This document shows positions 9,965 through 20,335 of a DNA stretch of 64,000 nt, in pieces. Location of the stretch: positions 5,208,001 through 5,272,000 of the forward strand of contig CAMGYJ010000011.1 in NCBI GenBank assembly GCA_946122785.1, read 5' to 3'. Source of the DNA: Linum tenue. Taxonomy: Eukaryota > Streptophyta > Magnoliopsida > Malpighiales > Linaceae. The notes beneath the pieces were generated by a model that worked only from the letters and a program-made list of their open reading frames with translations, was not told where the DNA came from and did no database searches. Made by a program: the position numbers and the translations under genes. Position 1 is the stretch's first letter. Each line of letters begins with the position of its first letter.

Positions 9965-11117
9965 GTTTTTTTTTTTTTTTACAAAAGGATCACTTATATT
10001 GCTCATCAAATGAAATTGGTTACATTGAGTGGATAACATCATGAGAAATGGAAACAAGAAAGAAAAACAACAAACATCCGCAGACCACACCAAGATAACG
10101 AGGAAAAGGTCGGGACAATCAAAAGCAAAGCATGATCCAACCAGACAAAGACTTTCCTTTCAAGAGCCATAAAACAGAGCATCTTAACCACTCTTTGCTC
10201 CCTCATTCATCAGAAATGCTCAAAGAACAGCTTCAGCTCTTCCAATACAGGCTTGACCATGGCAATTGAACATTGCAACACCATATGCCGCCTCCTGGGA
10301 GTTGTTCGAAGACGACCCATCACAGTGAACCACCGAAGAGATTACATGGCGGTGGACAGGACTGTACCAGATTGCTCGGAGCTGAAACAAGGCAATGGAG
10401 CCGACAACAGAGGTAACCATGACAAAACAGAGTAAGCAAACACCAAGGGTTGAGAAGAGCCGTCAAAAACCACAAGAAAAGAAGACCACCAGCAAGAAGC
10501 CAAAAACCACAACCTGCAGAAACACAACACCAAAAAGACCACCCCAAAACCCAGAAAACAACAAACGAAGCAACACCCACACCATCACCAACCTCCCACA
10601 AACACAAAAACAAATCAACCCAAGGTAGAACCCTAAACTCAGAGAGTCATGAACCCACCGCCAAGACATTCGGAAGAGACAAAGCTGCCCACAACAGAAG
10701 ATCGGCAAGGATGCAGAAAGCATGAAACAAAGACGACGTCTGAGGGGAAACGATGAACGCGATCACCACTGGGATGTTCACACCAAGAATGGAAGAGTCT
10801 TAACTTCAGAACCAGCTGAAACTCCCTAAAATGCATCTTCCGTACCCAGAACAGAGCGACCAGATTTGGTGAAGCCAAATCAGAACATGACAGGACAACT
10901 CCACCAGGGAGGAATGTGGAAGGAAACCACTTAGGAATCCGAGAGAAAGCCACCAAGAACAAGAAAAGCCATCACGGCAGGAAAATCAGATGAGATCTGC
11001 AGAAAGCCACTAAGCGCTTGAAGATCAGAAAAGGAACTGGAGGAGCCAGCGATGGACAGAGAACAAAGAAATCTCAAAGGAAGGCCGGAGGGAGAAAGAA
11101 AAGACGATTGCAAGAGG
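9965..11117 (-). mobile_element. LINE-derived insertion, minus strand
   Basis: A poly-T run at about 9967-9980 marks a poly-A tail on the minus strand, preceded there by a tail motif GATCCTTTTGTAAAA. That motif recurs at the end of the plus-strand element 51604-52550. A short minus-strand piece reads VHCDGSSSNNSQEAAYG, like the start of a LINE RNase H domain, then stops. No reverse transcriptase is present. The right copy of the block lacks the insertion and joins CACCTTGCCTT to GAACTTCTCATT with about ten extra bases. It looks like an internally deleted or truncated LINE. Confidence 0.6.
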
Positions 11118-11159
11118 TAGGAACTTCTCATTTCTCCTTGACATGACTATCGGAGATTG

Positions 11160-11799
11160 GACCAGATTGGATGCAACGTAACCCGATTTTTGGTTACTCT
11201 AAAATTTATATATTAGTTGCATAAAAGATTACCACAAAATGTTGGTTGGAAATAATTTTTGTGACCAATAAAAATGAATTTTTTTGAACAATTGATTGGT
11301 TACATTATATACCTTCCAAACCAAAAATGATTGTGGTGACCATAAAATATTAGTTAGGATAAGAGTTTCACAACCAAAATTTTTGGTTACTTAAGGTTGA
11401 TTACATTAGTTATAAAGAATAATTTGTAACCAAATTTTTTGGTTTTAAATAATGGTTTTTGTGACTTAATCATTTGGTTGGTAAAAGATATTTTAATTGA
11501 TTAATTTTTATAATATTTGTGACCAATCAGGTACTTCTTCGTGACCTTTCCGAATGAGTTGTTATAACCAATGAATTTGGTTGCAAAAATATTTATTTTG
11601 TGGCCAATTTGTCATTTCGTTACAAAATGGTTATATATTGGGACCAAATCAAAAAAAATTTCAGAATTGGTTTTCCTAACGGCGCGAATGTGACCAAGGG
11701 TTCAACCAAATTTGTTTAGTCACAACATAGGTTTTACGACCAAATTTGACATTTAGAGACCATTCACTTTCGTCACAAAAGGCAATTTTTGTTGTAGTG
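11160..11799. mobile_element. End of a CACTA-type DNA transposon
   Basis: On the minus strand the segment starts CACTACAACAAAAATTGCC at 11799, the classical CACTA terminus. It continues with many TTTGGTCACAAA/GGTTACAAAA-like sub-terminal repeats in both orientations. No matching opposite terminus and no transposase are seen. The same remnant is at about 57820-58451. Confidence 0.6.
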
Positions 11800-12006
11800 A
11801 AGTGAACTGGTTTAAACAATCTGATTTTGGATTTAGCCGAAAAACAGGAATGTATTGCCAGTCGTACATGAAAGTATCATGTGTTGTCCGATGAGAAAGC
11901 GAAGTTACTTTCTTTACTTTTATTAAGAGATATGAAATGGGAACATAAAAGTATCACCAAATTGAAGCAGAAGAAAAAAAAGGCTGGTGGTACGAAATAA
12001 AATCAA

Positions 12007-12936
12007 TTAATCATCAAGAGAAAGTCCGGTTCCTTGCAACTTGAATTGTGTGAGTTGGTCAATGCGCTCAGCCATCCAAGGAGTCAAGTAGTTCTTCCAG
12101 TCCCCCACGGTTCCTTTCCTGAAGAAGTGGGCATTTGGTACTCGGACTAGCTCCAGTACACCATTCTTGTTAACCTCCAACTCCTTGAGCCTACCCAAAC
12201 TGCTACGCCACAACACTTTCTCCACCACCACCTCATCATCATCACCACCCGCCGTCGACGTCGAGGAAAACGGCTTCCCCATAAACGAAGCGAGCTTCCT
12301 GACCTGTTCTTTGGGCTCCCTGCACATATCCTCGTACTTGAGAAACAACACTTTCTCGGGTCGTCTCCGGCTCTCTTCCCAGTATCCCACCACGTGCTCG
12401 TAAAAAGGCCCGAAAGGCACAGCCCCGCTGCAGAAGCTCTCCACCGCTCGCTCCAGGGGGAACGACTCAGAACCACCATGGGTGAACAGCTTGTTGTAGA
12501 AATGCCACATCGACACCACCGTGTCCTTCGGGTTACGAGCCACGTACACGAACTTGCATCCGGACTCCCTCACCGCCTCCGGTAAGTAATTGTAAGGCAA
12601 ATGAGTGTGGAGCAATCGAGGAGACGAACAACTGAGCAACATGCGTTGGATTTGGTCTTTGAGGAAAGTGTTTCCGAGGGTGGGAACCACTTCGTGTGGG
12701 TTCTTCTCTGCCAGAAGGTCTTCTCCTACTTCTTTGTCGAGGATGTTGTAGCAGACAGCCTTGAGCCAGGTGGTTCCGGTTTTGGTGAAGGATGTCAAGA
12801 GAATGTCGTCGTTTCTCGGCTCGAATCCGGACCTGAATGCGGCGGTGCCATCCATTGCCGCAACGAAATACCAGAAGCCATCTATCTGTCCGATCTCGTG
12901 TGAGTTCCAAAACAACTCCTTTGGCATATTATTCAT
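12007..12936 (-). CDS. Cytosolic sulfotransferase, SOT-A, 309 aa, intact
   Basis: Transfers a sulfonate group from PAPS to a hydroxyl of a small acceptor, in the cytosol; family members act on flavonols, hydroxyjasmonate, brassinosteroids and others, and the acceptor here cannot be read from sequence. The first true ATG (12934-12936) gives 309 residues, the usual length for plant SOTs, with no intron, as is typical. The PAPS loop KTGTTWLK is at 52-59, the catalytic-His motif HTHLPY at 110-115 (His112), the 3'-phosphate site YVARNPKDTVVS at about 131-142, and the C-terminal region IV RKGTVGDWKNYLT at 273-285. All key residues are present. It is the first of three intact minus-strand SOTs in this cluster and has a decayed duplicate at 58658-59593. 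Upstream TATATAG sits near 13032. Confidence 0.95.
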   Translation of the reverse strand: MNNMPKELFWNSHEIGQIDGFWYFVAAMDGTAAFRSGFEPRNDDILLTSFTKTGTTWLKAVCYNILDKEVGEDLLAEKNPHEVVPTLGNTFLKDQIQRMLLSCSSPRLLHTHLPYNYLPEAVRESGCKFVYVARNPKDTVVSMWHFYNKLFTHGGSESFPLERAVESFCSGAVPFGPFYEHVVGYWEESRRRPEKVLFLKYEDMCREPKEQVRKLASFMGKPFSSTSTAGGDDDEVVVEKVLWRSSLGRLKELEVNKNGVLELVRVPNAHFFRKGTVGDWKNYLTPWMAERIDQLTQFKLQGTGLSLDD

Positions 12937-13029
12937 CGCAGTCAAAACAAGGCAATAAACACTACTGTACTACAATTTAAAGAGACGAAATACTGCTGTG
13001 CTTATTCCACAGCCCTATCAGGCATCAGC

Positions 13030-13039
13030 GCTATATAGT
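13030..13039 (-). promoter_or_regulatory. Possible TATA box of SOT-A
   Basis: CTATATAG on the minus strand lies about 95 bases before the SOT-A ATG. Position and sequence fit a plant core promoter; there is no other support. Confidence 0.35.
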
Positions 13040-13620
13040 AGCAAGGGGTCAACTTTAGTGGCGGATCAGGCTTTAGGATGTCCGGGATACCCCTAAAATT
13101 TGGGAACAGATTATTCAATCCCTGATAGTAGTTTGCATATAGGTAAAAAAAATATTTAGGTGATAGGGGACACTACTAAAATTTGGAAAAACGATTATAA
13201 TCCCCTACTAGTAGTTTGTGTATGGGTAATATAACATTTAAGCGGTTGCCTATGTGATTGAACTTGGGTCGATGTTACTGTTAGTAAACATATTTTTCAT
13301 TAGACTATAACTCATTTGTTCTTGTATTTCAAATCCAATATAATAGTAAAAAGCTATTTTTATCCCAATTATTTTCAAAAGCTAACGATTAAACCCAATT
13401 ACGGGCTCCCCTAGTTTAGTAGGATATATCGAGAGAGATTTATCGAGCATTGTTAGACACCGATTGTATTTTACAATTTTTTCAAAGTACGAAACCCATC
13501 ATGTGCTTTGTTGTACTTTGGAAAAATCAAATATTTTCTTATTTAATAAATATTTAATTATTAATTTGACTTAATTTTTAGGAGAGGACACCCCTATATA
13601 AAATTTCTGGATCCGACAAC
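13040..13620. mobile_element. Probable MITE with GGCGGATC-type end
   Basis: The left end reads GTGGCGGATCAGG and the right end GACACCCCTATATAAAATTTC.GGATCC. This pattern is widespread in plant non-autonomous elements. AT-rich, no coding frame. Its duplicate is at about 59708-60295. Confidence 0.45.
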
Positions 13621-13639
13621 TTATAAGTGACCAAATCCT

Positions 13640-14000
13640 TTGTTATACACGGCCGGTTGACATTGAAGCATTGTGATTGTGAGTCCTTACCCTCAACCAA
13701 GATGTCAGTGGTTTCAAAACTTATGTTAAATACCAAGTTGTCATTGGCCATTGTAACAGTGACTTCTTACATTAACTAAGCGGTCAATGGTGTTCCAAAA
13801 TGTTTGTTATACAGCAGGTTGTTGCTAGCCATTGCGATTGTTAGTTATGATTCTCAACCGAGTGGTCAATGGTTTCAAAAAAACGTTTGTTATACCCCAA
13901 GTTGTCATTGACCATTGTGATTAATATGCACTCACCGGAGTGGTTAGTGGTTCCAGAGCGTTTGGCATTACCCCGAGTTGCCATCCTTGTTATACACTCA
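13640..14000. repeat. Degenerate ~80-bp tandem units (GTTGTCATTG..CATTGTGA)
   Basis: Three to four imperfect units contain GTCAATGGTTTCAAAA, TTTGTTATA.ACC and GTTGTCATTG.CCATTG. The right copy (about 60315-60600) has one unit fewer. A further member is at 24055-24205. Confidence 0.55.
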
Positions 14001-14034
14001 ACCAACCAAGTTGTCACTGACCACGTTTGGTGCG

Positions 14035-14372
14035 AGGCGGGAATACAAGGACCAAAGATTGGATTGGATATAGTCTGGTTGTGATCCGGTTCGGTCTTGA
14101 CCCGGTCCGTTCTCAATTTGGTCTTGATTTTAGATTGAACTTGTGGGATTTGAGTGGCTTGAGGTCTCAAAGGGTGAGGAGTTGGTTAAGTTTTGAGTGT
14201 TGGGGTCTCTTATCCAGTCTTTATCCGGTTTTTGATCCGGTCCCGAACGATTTTTTACCTCAAATCTAAACCCGAATATGAGATTGGATTGTTGGTTATC
14301 CAATCTCGGTCCGGATTATACGATCCGGTTTGGGGTAAAACCAAACAGTTCGGACCAAATAGCCAGCCCTAG
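14035..14372. mobile_element. MITE related to 3259-3681
   Basis: It shares GATTGGATTGGATA, the CCGGT-rich blocks, TTTTTTACCTCAAATCTA and the end GGACCAAATAGCCAGCCCTA. The duplicate is at about 60640-60975. Confidence 0.55.
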
Positions 14373-14389
14373 TTGTAAGACAGGTTCGA

Positions 14390-14690
14390 ACAACCTGTAC
14401 TTATAATAGTGTCTTCCCTTCCAAGCTAACCATATTGTTGTTATCAGCTTGAAGCCTGTATTGGAACAATGATCTAAGATGTAGAAACTTTCTCCATAAA
14501 CAAGACCCCACTTGAATCTCAGAAATCTCCCAAATTGTTCTGCTCTTTGGTCTATCTCTCATAGTCCATGGCCACCCACAAGGATCCACCTTCCATTATC
14601 AACATCCATATCATTCTGACTGCACAAGCAATACTCAAGTGTATAGATCTTTCAAGCCAAATTCACCCTCTTCTTTAGGCATTGCTATCA
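14390..14690 (-). pseudogene. LINE ORF2 C-terminal remnant
   Basis: Broken minus-strand frames give PKEEGEFGLKDLYT followed later by RTIWEISEIQVGSCLWRKF. These match the plant LINE pattern (PKxEGGLG.., then FWxIxxxxxxSWxWRKIL) between the reverse transcriptase and the zf-RVT domain. Stops and frameshifts show it is dead. A near-identical copy lies at about 60975-61290. Confidence 0.6.
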
Positions 14691-15669
14691 ACTCCCATAT
14701 GACTTTTGTCTTTCCAGTAGTTTCATATCTAATTTTTTGGGAAAAATTAAGGGTAAATGTCAAGTTTGATCACTCGGTTTACTAAAACGTGACATGTTTA
14801 ATCACTGGAAAAAATTAATATCAATTTTAGTCATGCCATGTAAGCCAAAATGGCCCATTGTCTGATATTGCTTCACTGTGATCCAAAAATGAATCCAAAA
14901 ATGAAGTACCAACTTTGCAAAGGGCAAGTATGAGCTTGTGATATTGCATGAATTAACTAAGAGTGGATCTTTCAGTTACATCTTACCACATTGTTCATAA
15001 TCTTACCGTTCTTGACCTCCTTTCTAACAATTCCTCCTCAACTGACTAGATACGAGATGAACTTCGCAAGGAGACCTTGCAGCTTGCAAGTGAGTGGCCT
15101 GGATGTCTAACAAGAATTCTCTTCTGACTTCCTAATGAACCAGGGGAATGCTAATAATGTCCATTCATTGATGATCGGGAGAAAATTTGGACAAGGAACT
15201 CGCATTGTGGAACTAAGAAATCAAGTGAGACTAGACTCAATTCTCTAATTATGTTTCCTTCTTTTCGGCGTGAGCAGCGGGGAGCAGTTCTGGTGCGGCG
15301 GCTTTGCCCAATGTAACGGGTTTGGGCCTTGGGGTTGGGGGGAGAGATTGTTGGCTAGGGTTTACGTTAGAATTGATTAGGGGTAGATGTGTCAATTTAG
15401 TGTGGTTTAGGGGATGTTTTTTGAATTTTTGGGCGACGAATAGCGATTTTACATATTTGCGGTTCTTGACTTCTTGTGCAACTTTGGGACCCTTTCGCTT
15501 TTCATTTTTAATAAATTTTAATTGGTTTGCATGGAAAAAAAACTTGTCAACATTTATTCTATGTAATACGGTGTCATAATGCGAACTTATTCATTAAAAG
15601 GGACTTGAGAGTCGTGCATGCACAATTACATAGACATCAACACACCGTCATCTAACTTCTTCCTTCTGA

Positions 15670-15977
15670 GAGCACTTCTACTATGCTATATAGTATTGAT
15701 GCTTTAATGTACAACTTAAAGTTGTACCATAACATTAAATGTATAAGTTTAGGTTGTACCACAAAGTAATTTGTATCATTATGTTATGGTACAACTTTAC
15801 AACTTGAAGTTGTACCATCACATAAAGGTACAAGTACAAGTTGTACCATAAAAGAATTTGTACAAAAAGTATAGGTACAATCTGAAGTTGTACCATAACT
15901 TAAATGTACAATTTTAAGTTGTACCATAAAGGCAAAACCCTGTAGCACCAATACTATATAGCATTGTAAAATTTCTC
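15670..15977. mobile_element. 308-bp MULE-type MITE with 9-bp target duplication
   Basis: TCCTTCTGA flanks it at 15661-15669 and 15978-15986. The ends are ~26-bp imperfect inverted repeats (GAG.A.TT.TAC.ATGCTATATAGTA). The interior holds many copies of GTTGTACCATAA in both orientations. The right copy of the block has the empty site near 62270. Confidence 0.85.
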
Positions 15978-16128
15978 TCCTTCTGAATCATAAAAAGAAA
16001 ACTTTTTTCTTCTTCTTTTTGATAAGAAATATGAAATCGTCGGAACCAGAAGACATAAAGACAACACCAAATTGAAGCGAAAAAAGAAAGTAGCAGAAAA
16101 CCACATCAATTAATTAGTCCAACAATAT

Positions 16129-17052
16129 TTAATCATCAAGAGAAAGCCCACTTCCCTGCAACTTAGACTGTGTGAGCTGGTCAATACGCTGCGCCATCTG
16201 TGGAGTCAAGTAATTCTCCCAATCCCCCACGGTTCCTCTCCTGAAGTAGGTGGAATTGAGCATATGGTTCAACTCCCCGACACCACTCTTGTTAACCTCC
16301 AGCTCTTTCAACCTATCCAAGCTGCTCCGCCACAACACCTTCTCCACCTCTTCATCTCCGTCGAGAGAAAATGGCTTCCCGAGAAACGAAGCTAGCTTCC
16401 TGACTTGCTCCTTCGGCTCTCTGCAGAGCTCCTCGTACTTGAGAAACAACACCTCCTGAGGCCGCCTCCGGCTCTCCTCCCAATATCCCACCACATGCTC
16501 GTAAAAGGGCCCGAAAGGCAGGACCCCGCTGCAGAAGCTCTCCACCGCTCCCTCCAGCGGGAACTGCTCGTCGCCCTGTGCGCTCTTGTAGCGCTTGTTG
16601 TAGAAATGCCACATCGACACCACCATGTCCTTCGGGTTCCGAGCCAGGTACACGATCCTGCACCCGGACTCCCTCACCGCCTCCGGCAGGTAACTGTAAG
16701 GCAGGTGGCTGTGGAGCAGCCGACCGGTGGGAGGGGAACTCAGCAGCATATCTTGGACTCGTTCTTCGAGGAACGTGTTCTCCAGAGTGGGGACCACTTC
16801 GTGGGGGTTCTTCCTCGCCAGAAGGTCTTCTTCTGCTTCTCTGTGGAGGATGCTGTAGCAGAGAGCCTTGAGCCACGTCGTCCCTGTTTTGCGGAAGGTT
16901 GTCAGGAGGATGTCGTCGCTTCTCGGCTCGAATCGCGACCTGAAGGCGGCCATGCGGTCCACGGCCGGTACCTGGTACCAGTGGCCATCTATCTGGCTGA
17001 TCTGGTGAGAGTTCCAAAACAACAACTCCGTCGGAGATTGCCGATTGCTCAT
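16129..17052 (-). CDS. Cytosolic sulfotransferase, SOT-B (left), 307 aa, intact
   Basis: PAPS-dependent sulfotransferase, intronless and full length. The ATG at 17050-17052 is chosen because it aligns with the start of the paralogue 62414-63337; an in-frame codon 45 bases upstream lies in sequence shared with other promoters. Motifs: KTGTTWLK at 55-62, HSHLPY at 114-119 with catalytic His116, YLARNPKDMVVS at about 135-146, and region IV RRGTVGDWENYLT at 271-283. Region IV deviates from the usual RKGxxGDWKxxFT: Lys is Arg, and the Lys after Trp is Glu. The phosphate-site Thr of other copies is Met here (KDM). About nine residues differ from the right copy. Acceptor unknown. The frame is open, but altered PAPS affinity is possible. 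Confidence 0.94.
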   Translation of the reverse strand: MSNRQSPTELLFWNSHQISQIDGHWYQVPAVDRMAAFRSRFEPRSDDILLTTFRKTGTTWLKALCYSILHREAEEDLLARKNPHEVVPTLENTFLEERVQDMLLSSPPTGRLLHSHLPYSYLPEAVRESGCRIVYLARNPKDMVVSMWHFYNKRYKSAQGDEQFPLEGAVESFCSGVLPFGPFYEHVVGYWEESRRRPQEVLFLKYEELCREPKEQVRKLASFLGKPFSLDGDEEVEKVLWRSSLDRLKELEVNKSGVGELNHMLNSTYFRRGTVGDWENYLTPQMAQRIDQLTQSKLQGSGLSLDD

Positions 17053-17128
17053 CGGATTAGGGCAGTAGGAAAAGACGTGTATGGTTTGAGAAAACAAGCT
17101 AAGTACATATAGTTTAGTTCTACGGACC

Positions 17129-17139
17129 TATATATAAAA
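17129..17139 (-). promoter_or_regulatory. TATA box of SOT-B (left)
   Basis: CTTTTATATATAGG on the minus strand lies about 80 bases before the ATG. It is conserved at the right-hand duplicate (about 63413-63424). Confidence 0.6.
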
Positions 17140-17140
17140 G

Positions 17141-17479
17141 GTGACAACTCCCAGGCTCGTTCACGTGCTCTATTTAGTAAAAGAATCTTTTTGGGATCCT
17201 TTTTTTGACTGACTTCTTGGAAACCTCAATAATTGCACGAAAAAAATAACAATCGTATATGATCATGGAGTGAAGTAATACTGAGGACAGTGCATACGTG
17301 AATCAGCAAAGCGTCGGATTGGTATATATTAATGAGCAAGAACGTTGTGCAAACTGTCAAATATTATTGGCACGGTACGCCAGATTTTAAGTACATGATT
17401 TCTGCCACTAATCTCGACATTTAAGCAACATCCTTAACTCCACTGACTTACAAAGTAGCTAAACTAACAACCAACCATT
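17141..17479. other. Upstream DNA of SOT-B, no gene
   Basis: AT-rich and conserved in the right copy (63425-63760). I see no coding frame. It probably holds the distal SOT-B promoter. Confidence 0.4.
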
Positions 17480-18757
17480 GACCTTCAATCCTATTTCAGA
17501 GGCTTGGCCATTACATCAGCTATCTGATCACGTGTTCCATAGTGTTCTAGCTCAATAACTCCTCCTTTGGCAAGATCCCTCAAGAAATGAAAACACACAT
17601 CGATATGATAACTCATCCCATATGCATCACATGGTTCTTAGGCAGTTTAATTGTTCATATATTATCACACATGATATGAGTAGTCCCTTCTACACATTGC
17701 TTCTAGTCCATTTGATCAAGAATCCTGCAAAGCCGAATCGACACTGAGTTGCAAAATATGAAGCATCCACAAATTTCTGCTTCTGTAGTTGAAAAAGTCA
17801 CTATTGGTTGCTTTTTTGGCGATCATAAGATGGCTCCTCTGGCTCCTCTAGCAAGAAAGAAAATATAACCGCTTGTACTCTTCATGTCATCAGATTCCCC
17901 AGCGTAATCAAGGTCTGTGTACCCATACCAGATGTCATAGCCGGTGGCGGATACAGGGGGTGGCCACCCCGGGCCCCGGCCCAGCGCTCCTCTGGATCCA
18001 TAGTTAGTATAGGTCTTATGAATTATTCGATTTAGGTATTTGGCCCAATGTTATTTTATAATAAAATTGAATATAATTAGCAATTGATTTAGATAAACAT
18101 ATTCAAATCACTACTCTAAATTTAGCCTAGAGAAATTCTAGCCCCAAAGATTTTTTTGTCTAAAATAACAATGAAACCTAAAATTTTAAAACATAATAGG
18201 CTAAAAGAAATATGAGGTTTGTTACCTTGAAAATTGACTAGACAACTGGTGGTATAGGGATGGACACATAACGCAAATTGATATTTATTTGTCTAGTGTT
18301 GACGCTGCTCGTTTCAACAACTACTACAGAGAGAACCTGAGAGAACCTTTTGAACAAAGAAACATGTAAAACTAATTTGCACAATAAATGAGCGATGAAT
18401 TTCTTGCCAATTGCTCAAGTATTTTATTTGGGACAGTGTATACTATTGGTATGGATATGGACTACATTATTGATGCATTTGCTAAATTAAGATACCCTCG
18501 TGTACAATTTACAGTGTAAAAAAACTATAATCATTAATTTTTTATAGTTCTAGTTTTCTAATAAAATGCGGCCCAGTGTTCTTCTGTGTTCTGGATCCGC
18601 CGCTGGTCATAGCTCATAATTCCTTTAAGATACCTTAACACCCTCTTTGCAGCCAACATTTGTTGTCGAGTAGGAGCCTCCATGAACCTCGCTCCATGGA
18701 TGCTTTTTTCCCCGGCCCAATCGTCTATCAACCTATACACTTTTTCTTCCTAGCGAG
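17480..18757 (-). pseudogene. Ty1/Copia reverse transcriptase-RNase H remnant, split by a MITE
   Basis: The minus-strand pieces 18613-18757 (APTRQQMLAAKRVLRYLKGI, end of reverse transcriptase) and about 17490-17940 (SDDMKSTSGYIFFLARGA, RNase H; then a broken tail) read continuously once the insertion 17941-18605 is set aside. Frames contain stops and shifts. No LTR adjoins it. The first part is also present in the right copy up to 63977. Confidence 0.75.
17941..18605. mobile_element. 665-bp hAT-like non-autonomous element inside the Copia remnant
   Basis: It is flanked by GTCATAG (17934-17940 and 18606-18612; an eighth base differs). Ends are CCGGTGGCGGATACAG and CTGGATCCGCCGCTG, imperfect inverted repeats. 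It has no coding frame. Confidence 0.65.
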
Positions 18758-18779
18758 TTTTGAGGTGAATGCCATTTTT

Positions 18780-19149
18780 TATTCATCAAATTTGGGAGAG
18801 TTGGATGTGTACGTGTTAAGTTATGAAAACCTTCTTCACCGTAGCCGTACTAAAATAAAATTAATTTAGTAATATATTTTTAAAGTTGACGACAAATAGT
18901 AAAAGACTTAACCACAAAGAACATATGTCTTTTTCAAATCTGTACTAATTCATTGAGTTGTCGTATTTACATTTCCTCCCTGTTAATCAAAATTTAGCCC
19001 CATGCACTTATAATAAAAACAAAGGTAATGACTATTTATTAGTAAAGTATTTTTCAGATTTTTTTTATTAGTCAAACTTATTGAATTACTAATAGTTAGT
19101 CAAATGTTAACATCTAGTTATCAATTTTGTTAGTAATATTGACTTGACA
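18780..19149. other. AT-rich spacer, nothing recognised
   Basis: No motif, repeat end or coding frame seen. Confidence 0.4.
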
Positions 19150-19722
19150 ATATGATACTGACTTAGAAGAGATACATGGCAATAAGACAATTCTACAACC
19201 AGAAGGCTTCTTGAAGATCAACGTTGACGCAGCTGTTAGTGCCTTCGGGTGTTCGTCTGGGCTTGTAATCCGTGGGTCAGACGGGCATGTGATGTTGGCG
19301 TTCGGGTTGCAGCATCAAGGAATAGTCAACCCTTATCTGGCTGAGCTTCTCGCTATCAGGGATGCCATTTCCTTTGTAGCCTCAAGATCCTTGACTCACG
19401 TGATAGTCGAAGGTGATTCCGAAGTGGTTGTCAACCAAATCCGTCAAGGCGTTTCAGAAGATTCGATTGGTGGTCCGGTGTTACGAGAGTGTCTTCAGAT
19501 CCTTAGCTCTTTGTCTATTTGTATAGAGTTTAGGGCGGTACCTAGAACCGCCAACAGTGCTGCCCATAGAGTGGCGCGTAAAGCACGGCTTTTGTCTCTA
19601 GTAGAGCTAGAATCTTTTGATTTCTTGGGGGTGGCTTCTTTAGAATCTTTTAGGGGTCCTGGGTAGAATTGTAAGCTTAACTATTATTTCCCATTGATAT
19701 CACTCAGAAATAAAAAAAAACA
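19150..19722 (+). mobile_element. 5'-truncated LINE with RNase H tail
   Basis: From about 19190 the plus strand encodes PEGFLKINVDAAV and ends at a TAG at 19664-19666, about 155 residues. It shows a plant LINE RNase H-like (RVT_3) domain with Asp in NVDAA, Glu in LAELLAI, Asp in VEGDSEV and a C-terminal NSAAHRVAR. A run of A at about 19713-19722 follows. Upstream ORF2 is missing. The domain has no internal stop, so the insertion may be fairly young. No target duplication was identified. Confidence 0.8.
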
Positions 19723-20335
19723 TTCAAAAAATTTAGTATTTCAACTAAGAAAAGAGTTACATAATTATTAACGATAATGTAAAAATGGTTAATACTTTGA
19801 CGTGTTACAAAATGTTTGGTTAATTCTTAGTATTTCAATAGATTTGACTGAAAAGAATATGAAAAATGTTTAGATAATAAATAGACATTACCCTAAAAAC
19901 AACGAAGAAACTCCACAACATGAATTTTTTTTTTTATCATGAATGTAGTAATCTAGCTAGTTGTATTAAGTAAATGCAAAGGTTGCATTTATGATTGGCC
20001 TACCTGGGCTGCTGATTATCAAGATCAAGATACAGAGTATTTAATTATGTCAAGGTCAACGCTTGGAAATGTGTGTAAATTCACATTTGGAAATATTTGC
20101 ATTTAAAGCTTTCACATAAAAAATCTGGAGTTACACACAAAACAAGGTTTACATATATTATGATGTATATTGGCAAGTATAAACTCTGAGATTGAAGTAG
20201 AAAGATAAAATATAGACGAGCCACGACTGACAGAGAAATCTATATGTCAATCCAATATCCATGTTGCTTGCTAGACGGGGGCAACACTAAACTGAAACGA
20301 AAAAGTATTAAAAAACGCATCAACTAATTTAGCAA
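19723..20335. other. AT-rich spacer downstream of SOT3
   Basis: No coding frame or repeat terminus recognised; contains the presumed 3' UTR of the sulfotransferase on the minus strand. Confidence 0.4.

Larger units (their letters stand above)
1836..17692 (+). repeat. Segmental duplication, left copy
   Basis: This block matches 55136-63977 in the same order and orientation. It includes the right part of the Pack-MULE, the MITE at 3259, the ACCGAA-rich repeat, the CACTA end, SOT-A, the LINE remnant, SOT-B and the first part of a Copia remnant. It is about 7 kb longer than its partner. The excess is explained by the LTR element 3759-9114, the LINE derivative about 9965-11117, the MITE 15670-15977 and one extra ~155-bp unit. 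Confidence 0.9.

Noticed and set aside
10220..10420. Separate small gene in the LINE derivative
   Set aside because: Only a short RNase H-like start followed by a stop; it belongs to the LINE remnant.
12147..12910. Alternative long frames over the sulfotransferase genes (also at 16352-17112, 20705-21341, 62637-63397)
   Set aside because: They overlap intact SOT frames in other registers and owe their length to GC-rich codons; none shows a protein motif.
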